Of a stretch of 64,000 bases of DNA, positions 25,946 through 35,330 are shown in pieces (within the stretch, counting starts at the first letter, position 1; each line of letters begins with the position of its first letter). The position numbers and the translations under genes are program-made. Below the pieces are notes generated by a model that worked only from the letters and a program-made list of their open reading frames with translations, searched no databases and was not told the origin of the DNA. This DNA is from Cupriavidus taiwanensis (GTDB lineage: Bacteria; Pseudomonadota; Gammaproteobacteria; Burkholderiales; Burkholderiaceae): NCBI RefSeq assembly GCF_900250075.1, contig NZ_LT977071.1, positions 2,685,901 through 2,749,900 on the forward strand, written 5' to 3'.

Positions 25946-27583
25946 ATGATCCATACCATCGACGCCACCACGCTGCGCAAGTGGCTGAATGACGGCCAGT
26001 CGCTGGCCCTGTTCGACGTGCGCGAGCATGGCCAGTACGGCGAAGGCCATCCCTTCTTCGCCGTGCCCCTGCCCTATAGCCGGCTGGAACTGGAAGCTGG
26101 CCGCCTGGCCCCGCGCCGCACCGAGCGTATCGTCCTGTTCGACGACGGTGCCGGCGACGTGGCAACGCGCGCGGCGCGGCGGCTTGCGGCACTCGGCTAC
26201 GCTGACGTGACGCTGCTGGCCGGCGGTGCACCAGCGTGGGCGGCTGCCGGATACACCTTGTTCAAAGGCGTGAACGTGCCATCCAAGACGTTTGGCGAAT
26301 GGGTCGAGCATATCCAGCACACCCCGCATCTGAGCGCCGATGCGCTGGTCGCACGCCGTGCCGCCGGTGAACCGTTCGTGCTCGTCGACGGCCGTACCGA
26401 CGAAGAACACCGCAAGATGACCATCCCCGGCGCGCTGGGCTGTCCCAACGGAGAGCTTGCGCTGCGCCTGCCGGCGCTGCTGGCTGATCCGAACACGCCG
26501 GTCGTCGTGCATTGCGCGGGGCGCACGCGCAGCATCATTGGCGCGCAGACGCTCTTGAACCTCGGCCTGCCCAACCCGGTGCTCGCGCTCGAGAACGGCA
26601 CGCAGGGCTGGTATCTCGCCGGCCATGCGCTGGAACACGGCAGCGAGCGGTTCGCCGACGCCGTACCCTCCGCCCCGCTCCTGCAGGCTGCGCGCGATCG
26701 ATCCGCCCGGCTGCTGCAGCGCTTCGACCTGCCGTCGCTGTCGACGGCACAGGCCCAGCAATGGCTGGATGACGAGCGCCGTACGACCTACCTTTTCGAT
26801 ATCCGCACCGCGGAAGAATTCGCCCGGCGCTCGATCGACGGCGCCGTCCACGCCCCGGGCGGGCAACTGATCCAGGCCACGGACCGCTACATCGGGGTGC
26901 GCGGCAGCCGTGTCATCGTGTTCGACGATGACGGTGTGCGCGCCCCGGTGACCGCCAGCTGGCTGCACCAGCTTGGCTTTGAGAGCGCCGTCCTTGCGGC
27001 AGGGGTCGATGCCGCGGTCACGGTGCCGGCGAGGCCGCAGCCGGATCTTGGTGCGGGCCCGCGTGTACTCGGCGCCGAACAGCTGCGCGCGCTGCACGGC
27101 GAGGCCGCGGCGCTGGCGGTCATCGATCTGCGCGAGAGCGCTGCGTTCGATCAGGGCCACGCGCAAGGCTCGGTCTGGTCGATCCGGCCGCGCCTGCTGC
27201 AAACCTTGCAGTCGCTCGGTACAACGCCGGACGATCCGGTGGTATTGCTGGCGAGCGAGGCCGAGGTGGCCGCCCTGGCGTGGAAAGATCTGCTGGATGC
27301 GGGCTATGCCAATGTGTTCCGCACCGAGGCGGGCTACCAGACGTGGCTGTCGGCCGGTCTGGCGCAAGCCGTCGAGGCCGAGCCGTTGCCGCCGGCGGCG
27401 CGCATCGACTATCTGTTTTTCGTCCATGACCGCCACGAGGGCAACCAGGATGCCGCCAGGGCGTACCTGGCCTGGGAGACCGGGTTGATCGCCCAGTGCG
27501 AGGCTGATGAACTGCAAGGGTTCCGCGTTCCGGGGGATACGCGCAACCCGTCGTCCGAGAAGGGCGGGACAAAGCGCGCATAG
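25946..27583 (+). CDS. Four-domain rhodanese-like protein
   Basis: A 545-residue cytoplasmic protein made of four rhodanese modules (about 1-105, 125-235, 250-345, 365-470) and a C-terminal tail with 'IDYLFFVHDRHEGNQDAARA'. As in the fusion protein at 22479-24710, only module two has the catalytic cysteine (Cys190 in 'HCAGRTRS'); the others carry 'FDDGAGD', 'FDDDGVR' and 'LASEAEV'. The two proteins share module order and the linker 'NVPSK.FGE', so they are paralogues, one without the dioxygenase domain. I prefer ATG 25946; a TTG nine bases earlier is in frame. It follows the Bug gene by 25 bases. Confidence 0.88.
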   Translation: MIHTIDATTLRKWLNDGQSLALFDVREHGQYGEGHPFFAVPLPYSRLELEAGRLAPRRTERIVLFDDGAGDVATRAARRLAALGYADVTLLAGGAPAWAAAGYTLFKGVNVPSKTFGEWVEHIQHTPHLSADALVARRAAGEPFVLVDGRTDEEHRKMTIPGALGCPNGELALRLPALLADPNTPVVVHCAGRTRSIIGAQTLLNLGLPNPVLALENGTQGWYLAGHALEHGSERFADAVPSAPLLQAARDRSARLLQRFDLPSLSTAQAQQWLDDERRTTYLFDIRTAEEFARRSIDGAVHAPGGQLIQATDRYIGVRGSRVIVFDDDGVRAPVTASWLHQLGFESAVLAAGVDAAVTVPARPQPDLGAGPRVLGAEQLRALHGEAAALAVIDLRESAAFDQGHAQGSVWSIRPRLLQTLQSLGTTPDDPVVLLASEAEVAALAWKDLLDAGYANVFRTEAGYQTWLSAGLAQAVEAEPLPPAARIDYLFFVHDRHEGNQDAARAYLAWETGLIAQCEADELQGFRVPGDTRNPSSEKGGTKRA

Positions 27584-27643
27584 CAAAAACCGGAATGCGT
27601 CACGCTTCGTCGACGTTTTTCCTCGCCAGGCCAGCCGCTCCCA

Positions 27644-28072
27644 TCAAGCGTTCACGGCATCGCGCAACACGACCGCCACCGCTTCCACCTCGACCTTCAA
27701 GCCGAAGTGCAGCGCGCCAGTCGGCACCACGGCCCGCGCGGGCCGCGCCGCTCCCGCCCACGCGGCATAGACTTGGTTGAAGGCCGGCCAGTTCTCGATG
27801 CTGTCGATATAGACGCGCACCTGGGTCAGGCCCTCGATGCCGCTGCCCGCGGCAACCAGTGCTGCCTCCACATTGGCCAGCGCCTGTTGCGCCTGTGCCT
27901 CGAATGAGGCGTCGGCGAGCTTGCGTCCGTCCGATGCGAGCGGGAGCTGGCCGGAGACGAAGACCATACCGTTAGCGACCGTGGCGTGGCTGTAGTGCCC
28001 CGCGGGCGCCGCCAGCGTGGGGGGCTCAATGGTCCGTACCGCGCCATTCCGTTCGTTGCGATCACCAGCCAT
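27644..28072 (-). CDS. RidA/YjgF-family protein
   Basis: A 142-residue member of the RidA (YjgF/YER057c/UK114) family: 'GHYSHATVANGMVFVSGQLP', 'QAQQALANVEAALVAAGS' and 'VEAVAVVLRD'. Canonical RidA hydrolyses reactive enamine/imine intermediates and has an Arg near residue 105; here 'ARPARAVVPTGALHFG' supplies candidate arginines. It begins inside the last 11 bases of the DSD1-type gene, with TGGAG upstream of ATG 28072. This fits a role clearing the 2-aminoacrylate-like products that PLP eliminases release. Confidence 0.88.
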   Translation of the reverse strand: MAGDRNERNGAVRTIEPPTLAAPAGHYSHATVANGMVFVSGQLPLASDGRKLADASFEAQAQQALANVEAALVAAGSGIEGLTQVRVYIDSIENWPAFNQVYAAWAGAARPARAVVPTGALHFGLKVEVEAVAVVLRDAVNA

Positions 28073-29207
28073 GCAATCGGCTCCATTGGGTGATCTCGCC
28101 ATCCCCGGCGAGAGCCTGATACGTCGGGAACTGCGCACCGGTGGCGCAGGCATGGTTGGGCAGGATGCGCAGCAGCGTGCCGACCGGAAAGCGCGTGGCG
28201 ATGTCGGCGTCAGTGGCGCCGTCGCGCGACACGATGCCATGTTCCTGGTTGGCGCCGCTGAGGATGTAGCCTGGAATCACCGCGCCATCGACTCCGCACA
28301 CCTGGCCATAGCCGAAGTCGTGTTTCTGCTTCTGCGTGCCGCGGTCGCGGCTCATGGCCATCCAGCCAGCATCGACGATGGCCCAGCCTTTTTCGGCCTG
28401 GTGGCCGATCACGGTGGTCAGCACGCTGAGCGCGACGTCCTCGGTCGCACAGACGCCCACGTTGCGCATCACGAGGTCGAAGAAGACATAGACGCCGGCG
28501 CGCACTTCGGTCACCGCTTGCAAGCTGTTTGCGCTGAGGGCCGTGGGTGTCGAGCCCACGCTGACCACCGGGCACGGTAGACCGGCGTTGCGCAGCCGCT
28601 CGGCGGCAAGCACGCAGCCGGCCCGTTCCTGCTCGGCCATCGCGGCCAGTGCCTCGGGCGTGTCCAGGTCGTAGCTGGAACCGGCGTGGGTCATCACGCC
28701 ACCGAGGCGCGCACCACCTTCATGCAATACGGCTGCGACGTCCAGCAGCGCCGGCTGGTCCGGGCGGATGCCGGAGCGGTGGCCGTCGGTATCGATCTCG
28801 ATCCAGACTTCGAATGCTTCGCCATGCTCCGCACCGAAGGCAACGATGGCGCGTGCCGAGTCCACGCTGTCGGTCACGAGCTTGAGGTCACAGCCCCGCC
28901 GGCGCAGCGCCAGGACTTGTGGCAGCTTGCTGGCAACCATGCCTACGCCGTAGAGGATATCGGTGATGCCGTCGTCAAAGAAATGCGCCGCTTCTTTCAG
29001 CGTCGACACAGTGATGCCGCTGGCGCCCGCCAGGATCTGCGCGTGCACCACCGGCGAACACTTGCTGGTCTTGACATGCGGGCGGAAACGCACGCCAAGC
29101 GCATCCATGCGTGCCTGCATGCGATGGATATTTCGGTGCATGCGCACGGTGTCGATGATTGCTGCGGGGGTTTCCAGGGTCGTCAGCGATGCGGCGGAAT
29201 GGGTCAT
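28062..29207 (-). CDS. DSD1-type PLP enzyme (D-serine dehydratase/D-threonine aldolase family)
   Basis: A 381-residue fold-type III PLP enzyme. Lys46 in 'RPHVKTSKC' is the cofactor lysine, 'LVTDSVDSA' and 'SVGSTPT' bind the phosphate, and His352/Cys354 in 'NHACAT' form the metal site that marks this family. Members act on D-serine, D-threonine or D-threo-3-hydroxyaspartate. It overlaps the ridA-like gene by 11 bases, which matches a dehydratase releasing an enamine that RidA hydrolyses. Its link to the sulfur genes to the left is positional only; the substrate might be a D-amino acid or beta-hydroxy amino acid. Confidence 0.87.
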   Translation of the reverse strand: MTHSAASLTTLETPAAIIDTVRMHRNIHRMQARMDALGVRFRPHVKTSKCSPVVHAQILAGASGITVSTLKEAAHFFDDGITDILYGVGMVASKLPQVLALRRRGCDLKLVTDSVDSARAIVAFGAEHGEAFEVWIEIDTDGHRSGIRPDQPALLDVAAVLHEGGARLGGVMTHAGSSYDLDTPEALAAMAEQERAGCVLAAERLRNAGLPCPVVSVGSTPTALSANSLQAVTEVRAGVYVFFDLVMRNVGVCATEDVALSVLTTVIGHQAEKGWAIVDAGWMAMSRDRGTQKQKHDFGYGQVCGVDGAVIPGYILSGANQEHGIVSRDGATDADIATRFPVGTLLRILPNHACATGAQFPTYQALAGDGEITQWSRLHGW

Positions 29208-29292
29208 ATCGTCCTTGACGCGTTCAGTGCAGGAACTGCCTCTTTGCCTTCAGCGGCTCATCGTGGAAGGCATGCCTGTCATGTCGGCCTCC

Positions 29293-29952
29293 TTAGCGGC
29301 TTGCAGCATGAAAGGAGCGCAGCCACGGCAGGGCGGGCGCCAACGTCGAAAACTCGGCTTCCGGCGCCGGCGCGCCGGCGGGCAAGGCCAGGCCGACGCG
29401 GTTGTGCCAATACGTGCGCAACCCCACCGCCGCCGTACCGAACATGTCGTAGCCGGAACCCGCGACGAAGGCCGCATCCGCTGCCTGCGTGCCGAGCTGC
29501 GCCAGGGCCAGTCGATAGGGGCGCGGATCCGGCTTGTAGTACCCGGCTGCTTCGGAAGTGACCACGACATCCCAGTCGATGTCCAATAAGGCGGAAGCGC
29601 GGCGACCCAGGTGTTCGGAGCAGTTGGTCACGACTGCCAGCTTGCAATGCGGCCGCAGCGCCTGCAGCAGCTCGCGGGCGCCTTCCCACGGCGGCAATGC
29701 ATCCCAGTGCGCTTCCAGCGCCTGTGGCGCGGTCCCCGGCAGGCCGACCTGTTCGGCTGCTTCCCTCACCAGCTGTTCGTAGCCCACGTAGGCGCCACAG
29801 CCGTAGGTCCTGCGCAGGTACTCGGCACGCCAGGCCCGGCCTGCGGCTTCAGAGCCGGCGGCGGCGTTCCATACGGTCCACGAGTCCAGCAGCGCGGTGA
29901 GAAGGTCGAACAGCACGGCACGAGGCCAGGCGGGCGCAGTGTTGGGGTCCAT
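29293..29952 (-). CDS. HAD-superfamily hydrolase, haloacid dehalogenase-like
   Basis: A 219-residue HAD hydrolase. Motif I is 'VLFDLLTALLD' with nucleophile Asp16; the second acidic residue of HAD phosphatases is replaced by Leu, as in 2-haloacid dehalogenases, where a Tyr stands there. Motif II is 'VVTNCSEH', motif III the Lys in 'AAGYYKPDPRPY', motif IV 'FVAGSGYDMFGTAAVG'. Dehalogenase or a related hydrolase activity on a small organic acid is likely. ATG 29952 has AAGGAA eight bases before it and is preferred to ATG 29982. It is divergent from the LysR gene at 30064. Confidence 0.85.
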   Translation of the reverse strand: MDPNTAPAWPRAVLFDLLTALLDSWTVWNAAAGSEAAGRAWRAEYLRRTYGCGAYVGYEQLVREAAEQVGLPGTAPQALEAHWDALPPWEGARELLQALRPHCKLAVVTNCSEHLGRRASALLDIDWDVVVTSEAAGYYKPDPRPYRLALAQLGTQAADAAFVAGSGYDMFGTAAVGLRTYWHNRVGLALPAGAPAPEAEFSTLAPALPWLRSFHAASR

Positions 29953-30063
29953 GAGTTCCTTTTGCGAAGGCGGCTTGCGCATGGTTGTCAGAGGTCCCCA
30001 ATGTAGAAGCGATAAGGTGACTTGTGGTTAAATTTTGGAACATCAATCGTTAAGCTGAAGTGA

Positions 30064-31011
30064 ATGATCCAGATCGAGGACTTGCGGCTGGTCGAGGCGC
30101 TCGCCCAGTCGCCTTCGCTCAGTGCCGCGGCGCGCGCGCTGAACGTGACGCCGCCGGCGTTGTCCGCGCGCCTGCGCAAGCTGGAGTCGACGCTCGGCCT
30201 CGCGCTGGCCACCCGCACTGCTCGGCGGCTGAGCCTGACGCCCGAGGGCGAACGCTTCGCGCGGGAGGCCGCGGCGCTGCTGGCTCAGCTCAATGCGCTG
30301 CCTGAGTCTTTCCGGCGCGAGGACAGCCGCCTCACCGGCACGCTGCGCATTGCCGCCCCCTTCGGCTACGGACGGCAACATATCGCGCCGCTGCTGGCGC
30401 GCTTTGCGCAGGCCCACCCTGGGTTGCGCTTGCAGCTGGATCTGCGCGAGACCCCCTGGCCCGACCGACACGACTCGGATGCCGTGATCCACATCGGCGC
30501 CGTGCGCGATTCATCGTGGATCGCCCGCACGCTCGCGCCCAATGCGCGCTGGCTGTGCGCCAGCCCGGCCTACCTGCGCCAGCACGGCACCCCCGCAGCG
30601 CCGCGCGAGCTGCTTGCGCACGCCTGCATCTGCATCCGCGAGAACGACGAGGACGTGACCCTGTGGCGCTTCCGACGACCCGGTGCCGGCGCCGGGCGGC
30701 GCCCATCGGCGCGCGAGACCGTGCGTGTAGTGCCCGCCTACACCAGCAATGACGGCAGCATTGCACGCCAGTGGGCGGAACAGGGCCTGGGGCTGGTGCT
30801 GCGTTCGGAATGGGACACGGCCGACGCGGTCGCGCACGGCCGGCTGGTGCGGGTGCTGGCCGACTGGGAATGCGACAGCGCGCCGGTGACATTGCTGGTG
30901 CCGACACGGCGCGGACGTACGGCGCGCGTGCAGGCCCTGATGCAGTTCCTGGAACAGGCGTTGGGAGCCGGGAAGCGGGAAAAGGCGCGCAGGGGCGCGC
31001 CCGAGGCATGA
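30064..31011 (+). CDS. LysR-family transcriptional regulator
   Basis: A 315-residue LysR protein with helix-turn-helix 'LSAAARALNVTPPALSARLR' and an effector domain from about residue 90 ('GTLRIAAPFGYGRQHIAPLL'). Its C-terminus ends in a basic Arg/Lys/Gly tail of about 15 residues. It is divergent from the HAD hydrolase, with 111 bases between start codons, the expected arrangement for a regulator and its target. Confidence 0.88.
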   Translation: MIQIEDLRLVEALAQSPSLSAAARALNVTPPALSARLRKLESTLGLALATRTARRLSLTPEGERFAREAAALLAQLNALPESFRREDSRLTGTLRIAAPFGYGRQHIAPLLARFAQAHPGLRLQLDLRETPWPDRHDSDAVIHIGAVRDSSWIARTLAPNARWLCASPAYLRQHGTPAAPRELLAHACICIRENDEDVTLWRFRRPGAGAGRRPSARETVRVVPAYTSNDGSIARQWAEQGLGLVLRSEWDTADAVAHGRLVRVLADWECDSAPVTLLVPTRRGRTARVQALMQFLEQALGAGKREKARRGAPEA

Positions 31012-31150
31012 CGAGCGAGCCGGCCGACGTCCGCCTCCGGCCGGCTAGCGCAAATACGTGCACGCGCACGGCGCGCACTTCGAGGCGGACATCACTGCGC
31101 TGGGGTACGGCCAGGACTGCATCGGGTCCCTGCCCGGAAGGCAACCTGGC

Positions 31151-31975
31151 TCAACGCTTCTGCCCCTGCCCCAGCTCCGGGGGCGCCGGGGGCGGCAGCG
31201 GCGTGGCCACGGGCTCCAGCCCGGTGCTGCTGACGATCGATGCCGCCGCCGGCGAGGCCAGGAATCGGATGAAGCGGGACGCTGCCGCGCTTTGCCGGCC
31301 CGCGACCGTTCCCGCGGAAAAGAACACCCTCTGCTGCAGCTCGGCGGGCAGCGGCCCCACGTAGTCCAGTTCCTTGAAGGGCAGCAGCTCGCTGACCTGC
31401 TGGAAGCCGATCTCGGCATCGCCCCGCGCCACCACGGCGCCGACGCGCTCGCTGTAGATCTTGCGCGCCTTGCCCTGGACCTGCTCGGCGACGCCAAGCC
31501 GGGCGAACAGCTCGGTGGAGAGGTAAGTCCCGCTGGCACTGGCGGAATAGGCGATGGACTTCGCGTTGAGCAGGGTCTGCTTCAGCGCCTCGGCCGTGCT
31601 GATATCCGGCTTGGGCGTGCCCTTGCGCACCGACATGCCGATCAGCGAGCGCGCCAGGTCGACCCGGCTGCCGGCGGCCACCTTGCCTTGCTCGACCAGC
31701 TTGTCCAGGCCCGAGTCCGCCAGGATCACGACATCGAAGCTCTCGCCGCGCGCCAGCCTGCTGGGGATGGAGTCGGGCGCATTGCCCATCGACGCGCCAT
31801 AAGCGGTGATGACACGGTCCTGCGTGGCGGCCTCGTACAGCGGCACCAGTTGCTGGTAGGCCGCGGTAAAGCCGCCCGAGGTGATCACGCGGATCTCGTC
31901 GGCCCAGGCTGGCGCGGCCAGCCATAGCATGCATACCAGCAACGCGTGCCTGCCGGCAAGGATGTTCAGTTTCAT
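31151..31975 (-). CDS. ModA-like extracellular solute-binding protein
   Basis: A 274-residue periplasmic protein: signal peptide 'MKLNILAGRHALLVCMLWLA' to about residue 25, then a two-lobed SBP of the molybdate-binding-protein fold ('RVITSGGFTAAYQQLVPLYE', 'ESFDVVILADSGLDKLVEQG', 'IAYSASASGTYLSTEL'). The first ligand loop has 'SGGF' where ModA has a serine-alanine pair. No ModB/ModC genes are present, so this is an orphan of the SBP_bac_11 group, which includes members for organic anions. It is followed upstream, 39 bases away, by a Bug gene on the same strand, with which it is probably co-transcribed. Confidence 0.82.
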   Translation of the reverse strand: MKLNILAGRHALLVCMLWLAAPAWADEIRVITSGGFTAAYQQLVPLYEAATQDRVITAYGASMGNAPDSIPSRLARGESFDVVILADSGLDKLVEQGKVAAGSRVDLARSLIGMSVRKGTPKPDISTAEALKQTLLNAKSIAYSASASGTYLSTELFARLGVAEQVQGKARKIYSERVGAVVARGDAEIGFQQVSELLPFKELDYVGPLPAELQQRVFFSAGTVAGRQSAAASRFIRFLASPAAASIVSSTGLEPVATPLPPPAPPELGQGQKR

Positions 31976-32014
31976 GTGGTCTCCTCTGGTTCAGTATTGC
32001 GGCGCTGCCGCGCG

Positions 32015-32977
32015 TCAGTCTTCTTTCATGTTGGCGGCGCGCGCAATCGGGCCAAGCCGCGCTTTCTCACCGGCAAGGAACTTGGTGAAGTCGGCGCGGG
32101 TCCCGCCCATCGGCTGGATGCCTTGCGGAATCAGCCTGGCCCGCAGTTCAGGCGACTTGATGGCGGCATCGATGGCCTTGTTCATCTTGTCCAGGATCGC
32201 GTCGGGGGTACCGCGCGGCGCGAAGACGCCGGACCAGTGACCGATGAAGACGCCGGGATAGCCGAGTTCCGCGGTGGTGGGCACGTCCGGCATGGCGGCA
32301 ATGCGCGTATTCCACGTCGACGCGATCGCTCGCAGCTTGCCCCCCTTGACCTGCGGCAGCACCACGACGCTGGCTTCGGAGGTCGCGTCCACCTGCTTGC
32401 CCACCACGGCGACCATGCCTTCCGAGCCGCTCTTGTAGGGAATGATCTCGAGTCTTGCGCCAGTGGCCAGTTTCAGCATTTCCGCCACGAAGTGCGGCGT
32501 GCTGCCGGTTCCCGCCGTGGCGAAATTCAGGCTCTTTGCGCTTTTGCTGCTGGCCACCAGGCTCTTGAGGTCCTTGATCGGCGAGTCGGCGGACACCACG
32601 ATGACGGACGGGCTGACGGCCAGCATGGCCACGGGCACCAGATCCTGCTCCTTGTACGGGAGGTGGGACTTGATCATGGCGTTGGTGATCACGCCGGCGG
32701 CCGGTGCCAGGAAGGTGTAGCCGTCCGGGGCGGACTTGGCTACGTAGTCGGCACCCAGCACCGAGCCGGCGCCGGGCTTGTTCTCGACAACGATGGGCTG
32801 GCCAAGCTGCTTCGACGCCGCTTCGGCCACGGCGCGTGCCACCAGGTCGTTGGCGCCGCCGGGACCGAACGGCACCACGAACTTCACAGGCTTTGCGGGC
32901 CAGGCATCAGCCCAGGCGGAAAGGGTGCATGCGCTCAGCGTCAGGGCGAGCGCGAGATGGCGGACGGCGGGTTTCAA
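32015..32977 (-). CDS. Bug/TctC-family periplasmic substrate-binding protein, TTG start
   Basis: A 320-residue receptor. The ATG at 33058 would put 27 residues before the signal peptide; the TTG at 32977 has GGAGA six bases upstream and yields a clean signal peptide ('KPAVRHLALALTLSACTLS', cleavage after AWA), so I take TTG as the start. The mature protein begins 'WPAKPVKFVVPFGPGG', with 'VVENKPGAGSVLGADYV' and 'LNFATAGTGSTPHFVAE' following the family pattern. It is divergent from the LysR gene at 33102. Together with the ModA-like receptor downstream it forms a two-receptor transcription unit. Confidence 0.88.
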   Translation of the reverse strand: MKPAVRHLALALTLSACTLSAWADAWPAKPVKFVVPFGPGGANDLVARAVAEAASKQLGQPIVVENKPGAGSVLGADYVAKSAPDGYTFLAPAAGVITNAMIKSHLPYKEQDLVPVAMLAVSPSVIVVSADSPIKDLKSLVASSKSAKSLNFATAGTGSTPHFVAEMLKLATGARLEIIPYKSGSEGMVAVVGKQVDATSEASVVVLPQVKGGKLRAIASTWNTRIAAMPDVPTTAELGYPGVFIGHWSGVFAPRGTPDAILDKMNKAIDAAIKSPELRARLIPQGIQPMGGTRADFTKFLAGEKARLGPIARAANMKED

Positions 32978-32983
32978 GGCAGG

Positions 32984-32988
32984 TCTCC
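32984..32988 (-). promoter_or_regulatory. Ribosome-binding site that fixes a TTG start
   Basis: GGAGA on the minus strand, six bases before TTG 32977. It decides the start of the Bug gene at 32015-32977 against the upstream ATG, which has no such sequence. Confidence 0.6.
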
Positions 32989-33101
32989 GGGATGCGTATT
33001 GTGTCTGCGCTTTTCGGCACGACACGACGTCCCGATCAGGCATTGCAAGGGTAGTCACGCGCGACTATTCTGTGAATTGCAATGTTCTGATGATTTCATG
33101 C

Positions 33102-34004
33102 ATGTCGCGCATCAATTTCGCCCTTGAAGATTTGCAGGCCTTTGTCGCAACCGCTGAAAAGGGCAGTTTCCGCATGGCGGCCGAGGCGCTGCATATTTCG
33201 CAACCCGCGCTGAGCCGGCGCATCGAAAAGCTGGAAACAACGCTGGGTTCGCGCCTGCTGGACCGGACCACGCGTCGGGTGGAGGTGACCCATGTCGGCC
33301 GCAAGTTCCTGGAAGAAGCCCGTGCCGCGCTCGATATCCTGGACCACGCTGTGTTCCGGCTCGGCGACGAAGCAGCGCTGCAACGCGGCCTGGTGACCGT
33401 GGCCGCGATACCGTCTGCTGCCCTGCATTGCCTTCCCCACGCGATCCGCGCGTTTGCCGGGCGGCATCCCGGCGTGCGCGTGCGCGTGGTCGACGAAAGC
33501 GCCAGCAGCGTACTGGCCAGCGTGCTGTCCGGAGAATCGGATTTCGGCCTTAACTTCATGGGCGCGCAGGAGCCCAATATCGACTTTCTCGCCATCCGCG
33601 CCGAACGCTACCGGCTGGCAATGCGCCGCGACCACGCATGGGCCGGCCGCGAACGCGTGGCCTGGCAGGAACTGGCCGGACAACGGATGGTCAGCGTGTC
33701 CCGGCACAGCGGCAATCGCGCCCTGATCGAAAACGCCATCGCCCATCTGGAACAGCGGCCGACCATTCACTACGAGGCCAACCACGTCGTGGGCGTGCTC
33801 GCGCTGGTCGAGGCCGGCCTTGGCATGGCCGTGCTGCCCGGCATGGCGGTGCCGCCAGATCATCCACGGCTTTGCGCCGTGCCGCTGGTCGAGCCGGATG
33901 TAGACCGCGTACTGGCGCTGATACGCCGTCGGGACAAGCCACTGCAGCCCGCAGCGCAGGCGTTGTACGAGACCATCGCGTTGTCGATGGCGGGTGATGC
34001 ATGA
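33102..34004 (+). CDS. LysR-family transcriptional regulator
   Basis: A 300-residue LysR regulator with helix-turn-helix 'FRMAAEALHISQPALSRRIE' and effector domain from about residue 90. ATG 33102 gives a normal N-terminus; ATG 33090 adds four residues. It is divergent from the Bug/ModA-like pair. In the shared region ATTGCAA occurs twice (33042-33048 and 33076-33083, the latter as the palindrome ATTGCAAT), possible half-sites for this protein. It likely governs the two receptor genes. Confidence 0.88.
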   Translation: MSRINFALEDLQAFVATAEKGSFRMAAEALHISQPALSRRIEKLETTLGSRLLDRTTRRVEVTHVGRKFLEEARAALDILDHAVFRLGDEAALQRGLVTVAAIPSAALHCLPHAIRAFAGRHPGVRVRVVDESASSVLASVLSGESDFGLNFMGAQEPNIDFLAIRAERYRLAMRRDHAWAGRERVAWQELAGQRMVSVSRHSGNRALIENAIAHLEQRPTIHYEANHVVGVLALVEAGLGMAVLPGMAVPPDHPRLCAVPLVEPDVDRVLALIRRRDKPLQPAAQALYETIALSMAGDA

Positions 34005-34261
34005 CGAAGGGGCCGGCCGGCGAGGTGCTCGCCGGTGCCGGACCGAACCCGTGTTCTACAATCTCGCCGGCTGCACCGGAAACCACACGGTACCGACGGC
34101 CCGCCCATGCGTCATGGCCACCATCGCCGACGCCAGGCGGCGAGCCGCTCAACCGGCGGCCGGTACGAAACCTGCTTGCACGACCCACGACACCGAGGAG
34201 CATGACCTGATGACAAACCGGCTGCATGAGCGGCAGCACTGCCGCGCGCGGAGGCCCTGAC

Positions 34262-35206
34262 ATGGCTGGTTCGAGCTTGCTGGTATTGATCGACGACATC
34301 GCCACCATCCTGGACGATGTCGCGGTCATGAGCAAAATGGCGGCCAAGAAGACCGCGGGCGTGCTGGGCGATGACCTGGCGTTGAACGCGCAGCAGGTCA
34401 GCGGCGTCAGGGCGGAGCGTGAACTGCCGGTGGTATGGGCGGTTGCGCTCGGGTCGATCCGCAACAAGGTGATCCTGGTGCCGGCGGCGCTGGCAATCAG
34501 CGCCTGGGCGCCCTGGGCCGTGGTGCCATTGCTGATGGTGGGCGGTGCGTTTCTTTGCTACGAAGGCTTTGAAAAACTGGCACACCGGTTCCTGCACAGC
34601 AAGGCCGAGGACGCCGCACACCACGCACGGGAAGTCCAGGCCGTCTCGGATCCCGCCGTCGACATGGTGGCGTTCGAGAAAGAGAAGATCAAGGGCGCGG
34701 TCCGCACCGACTTCATCCTGTCGGCGGAGATCATCGTGATTTCGCTGGGCACCGTCGCCAACGCGCCCTTCGGCCAGCGGCTCGCCGTCCTGTGCGCGAT
34801 CGCGGTCATCATGACGGTCGGCGTCTATGGCCTGGTGGCCGGCATCGTCAAGCTCGACGACGCGGGCCTGTACCTGAGCAAGCAGGCGTCGGCGGGGCTC
34901 CGCGCGCTGGGCCAAGGCTTGCTCCGGCTGGCACCGTGGCTGATGAAGATCTTGTCGTTTGCCGGGACGGCGGCAATGTTCCTGGTGGGCGGCGGCATCC
35001 TGATGCACGGCATTCCGGCGATGCACCACGTGACCGAAGCCACGGCGCTGGCGGCGGCAGGAGTGGCGGCAATCGGCGGTGTGCTGGCGGTGCTGGCGCC
35101 GGTGTTGCTGGACGGCATTGCCGGCATCGTCGCCGGCGGGGTGGTGCTGGCGGCGGTAAGCGTGGTGAAGGCCGGCATGCGGGCGTTGCGGCCTTCGGCG
35201 CGCTAA
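34262..35206 (+). CDS. DUF808/YedI-family inner-membrane protein
   Basis: A 314-residue integral membrane protein of the DUF808 (E. coli YedI) family. The N-terminal hallmark '[20 protein letters not shown]' precedes '[19 protein letters not shown]', followed by a cytoplasmic 'FEKLAHRF' segment and about six membrane helices, the last ones Gly/Ala-rich. The function is not known for the family. It stands alone; the 257 bases upstream hold no other gene, and a Crp-type promoter begins 77 bases after its stop. Confidence 0.88.
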   Translation: MAGSSLLVLIDDIATILDDVAVMSKMAAKKTAGVLGDDLALNAQQVSGVRAERELPVVWAVALGSIRNKVILVPAALAISAWAPWAVVPLLMVGGAFLCYEGFEKLAHRFLHSKAEDAAHHAREVQAVSDPAVDMVAFEKEKIKGAVRTDFILSAEIIVISLGTVANAPFGQRLAVLCAIAVIMTVGVYGLVAGIVKLDDAGLYLSKQASAGLRALGQGLLRLAPWLMKILSFAGTAAMFLVGGGILMHGIPAMHHVTEATALAAAGVAAIGGVLAVLAPVLLDGIAGIVAGGVVLAAVSVVKAGMRALRPSAR

Positions 35207-35282
35207 GTGCGGCGGCCGGGCGCACTGTCGATGCGGCGGTTGACCCCACCTTGGTGGGATCTCGCACAGAACTGCCTGACGG

Positions 35283-35325
35283 TGTGACAGGTATCACCGA
35301 CGTGGCCGGCATCCCCGCCTAGAAT
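35283..35325 (+). promoter_or_regulatory. Crp-type site and promoter of candidate sRNA 1
   Basis: TGTGA-N6-TCACC at 35283-35298 and a -10-like TAGAAT at 35320-35325. Start-to-start distance is 37 bases; with transcription from about 35332 the site is centred at -41.5, the class II activator position. No open reading frame with a ribosome-binding site follows; a short hairpin RNA unit does. Confidence 0.65.
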
Positions 35326-35330
35326 GCCGC

